A stretch of DNA of 11,275 nucleotides from CAZKVJ01 sp964556225 (GTDB taxonomy: Bacteria; Actinomycetota; Acidimicrobiia; Acidimicrobiales; Ilumatobacteraceae): assembly GCA_964556225.1 (NCBI GenBank), contig CAZKVJ010000041.1:1-11275 (forward strand). Direction: 5' to 3'. Shown here one piece after another: positions 1 through 5,983 of the stretch. Positions within the stretch are counted from its first letter, which is position 1; every line of letters starts with the position of its first letter. Below the pieces are notes generated by a model, which made no database searches, was not told the origin of the DNA, and was given only the letters and a program-made list of their open reading frames with translations. The translations under genes were made by a program, and so were the position numbers.

Positions 1-10
1 CGGGAGGGGG

Positions 11-1504
11 TCAGTTGCGGGCGTTGTAGTCGGCGATCAGCGCGTTCGCCTGGTTGACAGCGTCGGTGAGGGTGGACGCGACGTCAGCGCCCTGGAAGAT
101 CGCCGCGGTGGCGCGCGCCGTCACGTTGCGCACCTGGAGCTGCGGCCCGATGAGCGGGCCGACCGACGTCGGCGAGTCCTCCGTGGACAGGAGCTGGTCG
201 TACGCGACCTTGAACCGTGGGTCGTCGGTGTAACGGGCGGCGATCGGGTCGAGCGTGGTCGCCTCCTCGCTGACGGGGATGTAGCCGGTGGCCGCCGCCC
301 ACGTCGACTGCGACTGCGGGCTGACCATGAACTGCACGAAGTCCCACGCCGCGGCCGTCGTCTCGTCGCCGTGGTCGTTCACGATCCACAGCGAGGCACC
401 ACCCACGATGGCGCCCGGCGTCGGACTCGGGCCCGGCATGGGCCCGACTCCGATGTCGGCCTCGGTGATGCCCGGGATGGTGCCGCCGCGCACCAGGTTG
501 AGCACCGTGCCGAGCGCCGCTGACGTGGCGATCGTCATCGCCGCCGGCGTCTGCGGGTCAGCCAGCTTCAGCAACGCGTCCTGGCCGCTCGGGTTGTCAC
601 CGACGTCGACTGCGAGGCCGTCGGCCACCATCTGCTGCATGAACGTCATCAGCTCGACACCGGTGGCGTTGTCGTAGAGCACCTTGGTGGCCGGGGCGGT
701 GCGGCCGTTGTTGTTGTCCGCGTAGAACTCACCGGCTCGGGCGAACCACTGCTCGACGAACCAGCCGCCGCCGCTGTCCTGTCCGGTGTCGAGCGAGATG
801 CCGTAGGTGGCCGTGCCGGAGTCGACGATCGCCTGTGAGTACTCACGGAGCTGCTCGAGCGTGATCGGCGAGGTCGCCGGGTCGAGCCCGGCCTCGGTGA
901 ACATCCGCTTGTTGTAGTAGAGGATCGGGTCGCTGACGTTGAACGGCATCGACCACTGCACGCCTTCGCTCGTGTACTGGTTGAGCGCTTGGGGCAGCAG
1001 GTCCGACGTGTCCCACCCGGCCGCCTCCACGCAGGCACCCATCGGCACGGTGGACTCGGTGTCGATCATCGTCTGCACTGCGTACTCCGGGAGCTGCACG
1101 ATGTCCGGCCGGCTGGACTGACCGGACTGGAGGTACTTCTCGATGTTCTGCTCGTAGCCGCCCTGGTTCTGCAGCGTCACGCGGACCTTCGTCTGCGAGG
1201 CGTTGTACTCGTCGACGAGGACCTGGAGCGCATCCTCGTTGTCGCCGTTCATGGCGTGCCAGAACGTGAGCTCGATCGGCCCGGTCGCCGTCTCGAGCGC
1301 GTCGATGGGACACGGCGGGAGATCGGCGAGTGGCGTCGCGGTGGTGGTGGGCGCCTCGGTGGTGGCACCGGCGGCCTCGGTGCCGGCGGGGGCCGTCGTG
1401 TCCTCCTGGCCGGCGTCGAGGATGGAGTCGTCGCCGCTGCTGCAGGCCGCGAGCAGCCCCAGTGACGACGCCGCGAGCACGGCGAGGGTGGTGCGGGTGC
1501 GCAT
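11..1504 (-). CDS. ugpB: UgpB-like ABC transporter substrate-binding lipoprotein
   Basis: Extracytoplasmic solute-binding lipoprotein (497 aa) of a CUT1 importer, probably binding sn-glycerol-3-phosphate or a glycerophosphodiester and delivering it to the UgpA/UgpE channel. Seen: a signal peptide ending in lipobox LAAC, with Cys21 as the lipidated residue; a Thr/Ala-rich linker to about residue 60; then a family 1 binding-protein fold. Stretches resembling E. coli UgpB are FWHAMNGD (81-88), GGYEQN (115-120), PFNVSDPILYYNK (187-199), GGASLW (368-373), TGYIP (406-410) and PQLQVRN (454-460). Cys65 and Cys158 might form a disulfide. It is the last gene of the operon; its ATG overlaps the ugpE stop by one base (TGATG), with GAAGGG just upstream as ribosome site. 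The frame stays open upstream, but the lipoprotein signal fixes this start. Substrate is inferred from family resemblance; another sugar or polyol remains possible. Confidence 0.88.
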   Translation of the reverse strand: MRTRTTLAVLAASSLGLLAACSSGDDSILDAGQEDTTAPAGTEAAGATTEAPTTTATPLADLPPCPIDALETATGPIELTFWHAMNGDNEDALQVLVDEYNASQTKVRVTLQNQGGYEQNIEKYLQSGQSSRPDIVQLPEYAVQTMIDTESTVPMGACVEAAGWDTSDLLPQALNQYTSEGVQWSMPFNVSDPILYYNKRMFTEAGLDPATSPITLEQLREYSQAIVDSGTATYGISLDTGQDSGGGWFVEQWFARAGEFYADNNNGRTAPATKVLYDNATGVELMTFMQQMVADGLAVDVGDNPSGQDALLKLADPQTPAAMTIATSAALGTVLNLVRGGTIPGITEADIGVGPMPGPSPTPGAIVGGASLWIVNDHGDETTAAAWDFVQFMVSPQSQSTWAAATGYIPVSEEATTLDPIAARYTDDPRFKVAYDQLLSTEDSPTSVGPLIGPQLQVRNVTARATAAIFQGADVASTLTDAVNQANALIADYNARN

Positions 1505-2334
1505 CAGCCCTTCACCGCCCCGGCGGTGAGGCCCCGCACCAGCTGGCGCTGGAACACCATCAGCACCACGAAGATCGGGATCGCGGCGATGAGCGTTCCG
1601 GCCATCACCAGGTTCGGCTTGTCGAGGTCGCTGGAGCGCAGCAAGCGCAACCCAGCCTGGACGGTGTTCATGTCTTCCTCCGTGGTGATGAGCACGGGCC
1701 ACAGGTACTGGTTCCACGTGGCCAGGAACGAGAACAGTCCGAGCGCGCCGAGCGTGGGCCGCACAAGTGGGACGGCGACCTCGCGCATGAAGCCACCGTG
1801 GCCGAGGCCGTCCATGGCGGCGGCCTCGCGCAGGTCTCGCGGGACCTGCAGGAACGCCTGGCGCAGCAGGAACGTGCCGAACGCTGTCGCCAGGAAGGGC
1901 ACCGCCAGCCCGGCGTAGGTGTTGAGCCAGCCGAGGTCGTCGATCGTCTGGCGGTTCACCACCAGCGTCACCTCGAACGGGACGAACAGCGTGGCGAGGA
2001 ACACGGCGAAGATCGCCTTCTTGAACGGGAAGTCCAAGAACGCGAACGCGTACGCGGCGAGCACCGACGTGACGAGCTGGGCCACCGTGACGATCGTGGC
2101 GACGACCGCCGAGTTCCACAGGTAGCGGCCCAGGTTGCCGTCGGTCCACGCGTCGCGCAGCACGTCGAGCGTGAACGGGCCGGGCCGCAGCGGGTTGACG
2201 AGCACCTGGTTGCCGGGCTTCAGGGCGGCGACCACTGTCGTGTAGATGGGGAACAGGACCAGCACGGCGACGATGCCGAGCAGCAGGTACCGCACCGCCA
2301 GGCGCCAGCCGGTGGGGGCCCGGTCAGGTCCCAT
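1504..2334 (-). CDS. ugpE: UgpE-like ABC transporter permease
   Basis: Inner-membrane permease subunit (276 aa) of the CUT1 importer, pairing with UgpA. Seen: about six hydrophobic segments, beginning around residues 13-36 (RYLLLGIVAVLVLFPIY) and ending around 243-262. The EAA coupling loop is near 170-189 (EAAAMDG, then a conserved Pro/Leu end); this loop contacts the ATPase in MalG-type permeases. Length and the NQYLWPVL stretch (208-215) fit the MalG/UgpE side of the pair. The ATG lies inside the end of ugpA, an 11-bp overlap, and its stop shares a base with the ugpB start, so translation is probably coupled along the operon. UgpE rather than another CUT1 permease is inferred mainly from the UgpB-like partner. 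Confidence 0.87.
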   Translation of the reverse strand: MGPDRAPTGWRLAVRYLLLGIVAVLVLFPIYTTVVAALKPGNQVLVNPLRPGPFTLDVLRDAWTDGNLGRYLWNSAVVATIVTVAQLVTSVLAAYAFAFLDFPFKKAIFAVFLATLFVPFEVTLVVNRQTIDDLGWLNTYAGLAVPFLATAFGTFLLRQAFLQVPRDLREAAAMDGLGHGGFMREVAVPLVRPTLGALGLFSFLATWNQYLWPVLITTEEDMNTVQAGLRLLRSSDLDKPNLVMAGTLIAAIPIFVVLMVFQRQLVRGLTAGAVKG

Positions 2335-3235
2335 AGTGCACCCGTCGCTCGAGGCCCCGGAACTGTGCGAACGACAGCACGAGCAGCAGCAGGAACAGCA
2401 GCACGGCGCTCGCCGCCTGCAAGCCGTCGTTGCCCTTGATGATCGAGTTGCCGCCGTAGATGAAGTACGTCAGCGTCGTGGTGGAGTCCTGGGGCACCGG
2501 ACCCCCGCCGGTCAGCAGGTCGATCTCGCCGTAGGCCTGGAACGCCCGGCTCGTGAGCACCACGGAGGCGAACAGCAGCGTCGGGCCGAGCATCGGGACC
2601 GTGACGCTGGTGAAGCGCCGCCACCCGCCCGCGCCGTCGACGTACGCGCTCTCGTACAGCTCCTTCGGGATGCTCTGCAGCCCGGCGGTCACCACGATGA
2701 ACGTGAAGCCGAGGTTGGCCCACACGCTGGAGAGGGCGACCGAGATGAGCGCCGTGCCGGGGTCGTTCAGCAGGCCCGGGTTCTTCACCACGGGGAAGTG
2801 CTCGTTGATCCACTCCACGTTGGCGAGCACGCCGACGGACGGCTGGAGGAGGAACAGCCACATCAGCGACGCGACCGCGACGGACGTGGCCACGGTGCTG
2901 GCGAACACGGTGCGGAAGAAGCCGATGCCGCGCATCGCACGATCGGCGAGCACGGCCAGGGCGACGCCTAGGGCCAGGCCGAGCGGCACCGTGAGCAACG
3001 CGTACTTCACCGTGATGCCGAGCGCGTGCTGGAACTCGGAGCTGGTGAAGACGTCGACGTACTGCTGGAACCCCTGGTTCTTGCAGTTCTCGCCCTGCAC
3101 GTCGCACAGCTGCTGGCCGAGCACCACCGCCCGGGCCAAGGGGTAGAGCACGAACCCGACGAGGATCACGAGCGACGGCGCGAGCATGATCGCCGCCGCC
3201 GGCACGTCGCGCCAGCGCCGCCGGCGGGTGCTCAT
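2324..3235 (-). CDS. ugpA: UgpA-like ABC transporter permease
   Basis: Inner-membrane permease subunit (303 aa) of the CUT1 importer, the MalF/UgpA-side partner. Seen: a basic N-terminus (STRRRRWR), a first membrane span at about 11-36, roughly five more spans, and an EAA loop at about 192-214 (ELYESAYVDGAG). A short extracytoplasmic segment after span 1 carries Cys44 and Cys51, which could form a small disulfide loop. The TTLTYFIY stretch near 253-260 is typical of UgpA/MalF-type proteins. Its ATG overlaps the ugpC stop by four bases (ATGA), and its own end overlaps ugpE by 11 bp, so it is surely in the same transcript. Family assignment is solid; the precise substrate is inferred. Confidence 0.87.
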   Translation of the reverse strand: MSTRRRRWRDVPAAAIMLAPSLVILVGFVLYPLARAVVLGQQLCDVQGENCKNQGFQQYVDVFTSSEFQHALGITVKYALLTVPLGLALGVALAVLADRAMRGIGFFRTVFASTVATSVAVASLMWLFLLQPSVGVLANVEWINEHFPVVKNPGLLNDPGTALISVALSSVWANLGFTFIVVTAGLQSIPKELYESAYVDGAGGWRRFTSVTVPMLGPTLLFASVVLTSRAFQAYGEIDLLTGGGPVPQDSTTTLTYFIYGGNSIIKGNDGLQAASAVLLFLLLLVLSFAQFRGLERRVHYGT

Positions 3236-4254
3236 CCGCCGGCCCCCGCCAGGTTCGCGAGCGACACCGGGTCGAATCGGTGCACCCGGCGCTCGTCGAC
3301 GGCGAGTCGAACGCCGTGGCCGGACTGCAGGTCGAGGTGCTCGGCGTGTTCGGCATCGAGGCGGGCCACCACCTTGGTGCCCTCGCTCAGCACGCAGGTC
3401 ACCAGCACCTCGTGGCCGAGGTGCTCGACCAGCACCACGGTGGCGTCGAGCGGGCCGTCGGGGGTGACGCGCAGGTGCTCGGGGCGCACGCCGGCCAGAT
3501 GGTCGCCGCGCTCGACCGAGTCGGCCGGGAGCACGTTCATCGGAGGGGTGCCGATGAACTGGGCGACGAAGACCGTGGCGGGGTGGTCGTAGACCTCCTG
3601 GGGGGTGCCGACCTGCTGCAGGACGCCGTTCGACATCACGGCGATGCGGGTGCCCATGGTCATCGCCTCGACCTGGTCGTGGGTGACGTACACGAACGTG
3701 GCGTCGAGACGCTGGTGCAGCGCCACCAGCTCGGCGCGCGTCTCGCCCCGCAGCTTGGCGTCGAGGTTGGACAGCGGCTCGTCCATCAGGAACACCGCCG
3801 GGCGGCGCACGATCGCCCGGGCCAGCGCGACCCGCTGACGCTGCCCGCCGGAGAGGGCGCCGGGCTTGCGGTCCATCAGGTCGCGCAGGCCGAGCACGCC
3901 GGCGGCCTCCGCCGCCGCGGTGGCCCGCTCGGCCTTGGGGACCCCGCGCACCTTGAGCGGGAACTCGATGTTCGCCTGCACGCTCTTGTGCGGGTAGAGC
4001 GCGTAGCTCTGGAACACCATGGCGACGTCGCGGTCCTTCGGCACGATGTCGTCCACGCACCGATCGCCGATGTGGACGTGACCCTCGGTCGGGTCCTCGA
4101 GCCCGGCGATGATCCGCAGGAGCGTGGACTTGCCGCAGCCGGACGGGCCGAGCAGGACCATGAACTCGCGGTCCGGGATGTCGAGCGTGACGTCGTCGAC
4201 GGCGACGACGTCGCCGAAGCGCTTGGTCACGCCGTCGAGCCGCACCTTGGCCAC
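3232..4254 (-). CDS. ugpC: UgpC/MalK-type ABC transporter ATPase
   Basis: Cytoplasmic ATPase (340 aa) that powers the importer; first gene of the operon. Seen in order: Walker A GPSGCGKST (36-44), Q-loop Gln82, signature LSGGQ (134-138), Walker B VFLMDEP (154-160), D-loop SNLD (162-165) and switch His192. A C-terminal TOBE-like regulatory domain follows (about 235-330), with IGTPPMNVL and GVRPEHL, both typical of the UgpC/MalK/MsmK group. The GTG start gives VAKVRLDGVTKRFG, the normal N-terminus of the family. The frame stays open far upstream into the divergent gene, but that part looks non-coding. There is no good ribosome site before the GTG, but TACCCT lies 7 nt upstream, suggesting a leaderless transcript. 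Such ATPases can serve several CUT1 importers, so wider use is possible. Confidence 0.9.
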   Translation of the reverse strand: MAKVRLDGVTKRFGDVVAVDDVTLDIPDREFMVLLGPSGCGKSTLLRIIAGLEDPTEGHVHIGDRCVDDIVPKDRDVAMVFQSYALYPHKSVQANIEFPLKVRGVPKAERATAAAEAAGVLGLRDLMDRKPGALSGGQRQRVALARAIVRRPAVFLMDEPLSNLDAKLRGETRAELVALHQRLDATFVYVTHDQVEAMTMGTRIAVMSNGVLQQVGTPQEVYDHPATVFVAQFIGTPPMNVLPADSVERGDHLAGVRPEHLRVTPDGPLDATVVLVEHLGHEVLVTCVLSEGTKVVARLDAEHAEHLDLQSGHGVRLAVDERRVHRFDPVSLANLAGAGG

Positions 4255-4261
4255 GCGCCGA

Positions 4262-4267
4262 AGGGTA
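4262..4267 (-). promoter_or_regulatory. Putative -10 box of the ugpCAEB operon (leaderless)
   Basis: On the minus strand the sequence reads TACCCT, a TANNNT-type -10 hexamer, then 7 nt, then the GTG of ugpC. That spacing would place the 5' end of the mRNA at or next to the start codon, and no Shine-Dalgarno sequence is visible. No convincing -35 box is seen 16-18 nt upstream, and no Pho-box-like direct repeat was recognised in the spacer. Confidence 0.4.
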
Positions 4268-4403
4268 GGCGATGCGCGCCGGTCGGCCGGGCCACGCAGG
4301 TTCGCGGTCCTTCTGGCATCACCGCCGACGCCCTGAGCTGGACGGTGAGGAATCCGGTGGCAGCTAGAACCCGCCACGCCCGGGGCATCCGTGAGTTGAA
4401 GGC

Positions 4404-4432
4404 TTGACGACCACGGAAAGCGCTGATACGGT
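4404..4432 (+). promoter_or_regulatory. Sigma-A type promoter of the Tat surface protein gene
   Basis: TTGACG (4404-4409), a 17-nt spacer, then TACGGT (4427-4432): a near-consensus actinobacterial housekeeping promoter and the best in this window. Transcription should begin near 4438-4441, giving a leader of about 43-46 nt before the ATG at 4484. The remainder of the 4255-4483 spacer holds nothing else recognisable except the operon's putative -10 box and the leader hairpin. Confidence 0.7.
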
Positions 4433-4444
4433 CGCTCAGCATGA

Positions 4445-4464
4445 CGCCCCTGGCGGAAGGGGCG
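4445..4464 (+). promoter_or_regulatory. 5' leader stem-loop
   Basis: CGCCCC (4445-4450) and GGGGCG (4459-4464) pair perfectly around an 8-nt loop. The hairpin would sit within the first few nucleotides of the predicted transcript and end 20 nt before the start codon, leaving the ribosome site AGGGGGG (4472-4478) free. A 5'-end hairpin of this kind could protect the mRNA or tune translation; function is inferred. Confidence 0.4.
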
Positions 4465-4483
4465 ACTGACCAGGGGGGTTCCC

Positions 4484-5698
4484 ATGGCGGATCTGGAGGA
4501 CATCGAGCTGCTGCGCGCCCGGGTGGCGGAGCTGGAGCGAGCGCTGGCGGCGCTGACGAGCGCCGGCGACGGGCGACCGAGCGGGCCGGGTCGTGGGGCG
4601 ATCGTGGAGACGATGGCCGGCGAGCCGGTGGGGCGGCGGCGGTTGCTGCGCATGGCCGGCGCGGCCACCGTGGGGGCGGTGGCCGCGACGGCGGCGGGGG
4701 CGCTGCCGGCGGCGGCCGCGGACAACGGCCTTGTGATCAACATGGGCTCGACCTCCACGTCTGCGGAGCCCGTCCGAGTCGACTTCACCGGGGCGGACGC
4801 CAACACCAACACCCGGTTCCTGTTCCAGGCCGGCCAGGCCCTCACCTCCAACGCCACCCCGGCATCGGCCGCGCTCGCCGGCTACACCAGCCAGACCGGC
4901 GCCCAGATCGGCGTCGCCGGGTGGTCCACCAACGCGAGCGGCGTCGGCATGCTCGGCGTGGGGACCGGCTCGGACTCGGTCGGCGTGTCCGGGGGTGGCA
5001 CCAGCATCGGGGTCGTCGGCAACTGCGACGTCGCCGACGGCCGGGGCGTGGTCGGCACCGCCGGGCTGGGCACCGGGGTGCTGGGCGCCGGGGCCGTCGG
5101 TGTGCACGGTGCGTCGGGCAGCGGCTACGGGGTGGTGGCCGAGGGCGGCAAGGCGCCGCTGCGCTTCGCAAACACCGCCACCGTCGAGCCGCCCGCCGGC
5201 GACGGCACCACCCACCAGGTGGGCGAGATCCTCCTCGACAAGAACGGCGAGCTGTGGTTCTGCGTCGGCACCGGCAACCCCAGCACGTGGCGGCGACTCG
5301 CCGGGCCCACCACCACGGGCGGGCTCACCCTGCTGCCGTCGCCGAAGCGGGTGTACGACTCCCGGGCCGGCTACTCGCCCACGAGCGTCGCCAAGGGCAT
5401 GATCACCCCGGGCCAGACCCGCACGATCGACTGCCGCGTCGACACCGGTGGATCGGTGCCGATCGACGCCACCGGGGTGGTCATCAACCTGACCGCCGCC
5501 GAGACCCAGGGCATCGGGCTGCTCGCCTGTCACGCCGGCGGCACCACGTGGGCGAACACGTCGAGCCTCAACTACCGCTCGGGGGGCGACTACGCCAACT
5601 CGGTCACCGTGGCCGTCGGGGCCGGCGCGCTGCTCAACATCACCTGCCAGGGCGCCAGCTGCCACGTCGTGGTCGACCTCGCCGGCTTCTACCGCTGA
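4484..5698 (+). CDS. Tat-secreted mosaic surface protein with GVxG repeats
   Basis: Probably an exported structural or adhesive protein (404 aa); exact role unknown. Seen in order: a Leu/Glu heptad helix (about 5-25) predicted as coiled coil; a twin-arginine signal RRRLLRM (51-57) with an Ala-rich core and an AAA|D cleavage site near 79; and a Gly-rich region (about 141-221) with roughly eight GVxG-type turns, suggesting a beta-solenoid like those of phage fibres. Then comes a GEILLDKNGELWFC segment (247-260) ending in STWRRL (267-272). A C-terminal beta-rich domain (about 283-404) runs from PKRVYDSR to VVVDLAGFYR and resembles a domain recurrent in secreted actinobacterial proteins. AGGGGGG precedes the ATG. 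An internal ATG at 4613 would give a conventional short Tat signal but has a poorly spaced ribosome site. The gene stands alone between its own promoter and a stem-loop. Confidence 0.85.
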   Translation: MADLEDIELLRARVAELERALAALTSAGDGRPSGPGRGAIVETMAGEPVGRRRLLRMAGAATVGAVAATAAGALPAAAADNGLVINMGSTSTSAEPVRVDFTGADANTNTRFLFQAGQALTSNATPASAALAGYTSQTGAQIGVAGWSTNASGVGMLGVGTGSDSVGVSGGGTSIGVVGNCDVADGRGVVGTAGLGTGVLGAGAVGVHGASGSGYGVVAEGGKAPLRFANTATVEPPAGDGTTHQVGEILLDKNGELWFCVGTGNPSTWRRLAGPTTTGGLTLLPSPKRVYDSRAGYSPTSVAKGMITPGQTRTIDCRVDTGGSVPIDATGVVINLTAAETQGIGLLACHAGGTTWANTSSLNYRSGGDYANSVTVAVGAGALLNITCQGASCHVVVDLAGFYR

Positions 5699-5712
5699 CT
5701 CCCCGAGCTGAC

Positions 5713-5745
5713 CGGGAGAGATCGCTCCCAGAGCGATCCTTCCCG
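5713..5745 (+). terminator. Stem-loop terminator after the Tat surface protein gene
   Basis: GATCGCTC (5720-5727) and GAGCGATC (5731-5738) form a perfect 8-bp stem with loop CCA. It extends outward with CGGGAG against TTCCCG (one G-U pair) after a single A/C mismatch, about 14 paired positions in total. There is no T-tract, as is common in high-GC actinobacteria. It begins 15 nt after the stop codon. Confidence 0.65.
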
Positions 5746-5771
5746 CAAACAACAGCAAGCGGTGCGATCGG

Positions 5772-5777
5772 TAGGCT
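5772..5777 (+). promoter_or_regulatory. Putative -10 box of the DksA-like/ABC1 kinase pair
   Basis: TAGGCT lies 9 nt before the ATG at 5787. Transcription would then start within a few bases of the start codon, giving a leaderless or near-leaderless message. No good -35 hexamer is visible at the expected distance, and no Shine-Dalgarno sequence is obvious. Confidence 0.4.
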
Positions 5778-5786
5778 CGGGGCGCG

Positions 5787-5975
5787 ATGAGCGACACCCC
5801 GGCCCCCGTCCCAGCGCTCGACCTCGATGCCATCGCGACGGACCTGGCCGACGTCGAGGTGGCGCTCACCCGGCTCGAGGCCGGCACGTACTGGACCTGC
5901 GAGGTGACCGGGCGCGACCTGCCCGATGCCCTGCTGGCCGAGCACCCCACGGCGCGCCGGCTCCCGGACGTCTGA
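5787..5975 (+). CDS. Small DksA/TraR-like protein lacking most zinc ligands
   Basis: A 62-aa protein of TraR size. Seen: a Pro-rich N-terminus, an acidic helix (about 11-31, LDLDAIATDLADVEVALTRL), then EAGTYWTC, the usual entry to the DksA/TraR C4 zinc finger. In E. coli DksA the ligands follow CxxC, 17 residues, CxxC. Here the same register reads C38-E-V-T41, 17 residues ending PTARR, then L59-P-D-V62, so only the first cysteine survives and the protein ends exactly at the last ligand position. Zinc-poor relatives exist in the Bacillus YteA type, so it may still fold. A role at RNA polymerase's secondary channel is inference only. Its stop codon overlaps the ribosome site of the next gene, so the two are probably co-translated. 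Confidence 0.75.
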   Translation: MSDTPAPVPALDLDAIATDLADVEVALTRLEAGTYWTCEVTGRDLPDALLAEHPTARRLPDV

Positions 5976-5983
5976 GGCCAACC

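Noticed and set aside
11..2149. Upstream extension of UgpB to 712 residues
   Set aside because: The extra part overlaps ugpE in another frame, and the lipoprotein signal at the 1504 start marks the true N-terminus.
1330..2439. Plus-strand 369-codon frame across ugpB/ugpE
   Set aside because: Arg/Gly/His-rich antisense shadow of two overlapping transporter genes; no motif or ribosome site supports it.
4227..4442. A 71-codon minus-strand frame in the divergent spacer
   Set aside because: It overlaps the start of ugpC and the -10 region of the divergent promoter, has no ribosome site and shows no recognisable feature.
3232..4857. Upstream extension of the UgpC frame to 541 residues
   Set aside because: The extension would cross the divergent promoter and enter the Tat gene; the family N-terminus begins at the GTG at 4254.
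4905..5147. Gly-rich repetitive DNA that could be taken for a tandem repeat or collagen-like array
   Set aside because: The repetition is at the protein level (GVxG turns) with irregular spacing and divergent bases, so it is a domain of the Tat protein and not a DNA repeat element.
4441..5790. A 449-codon open frame starting at an ATG on the predicted transcription start and covering the Tat protein gene in another frame
   Set aside because: Its product is a Gly/Arg/His-rich low-complexity sequence typical of an alternative frame of GC-rich DNA, while the 4484 frame has a Tat signal and recognisable domains. Only the initiation possibility is kept as a remark.
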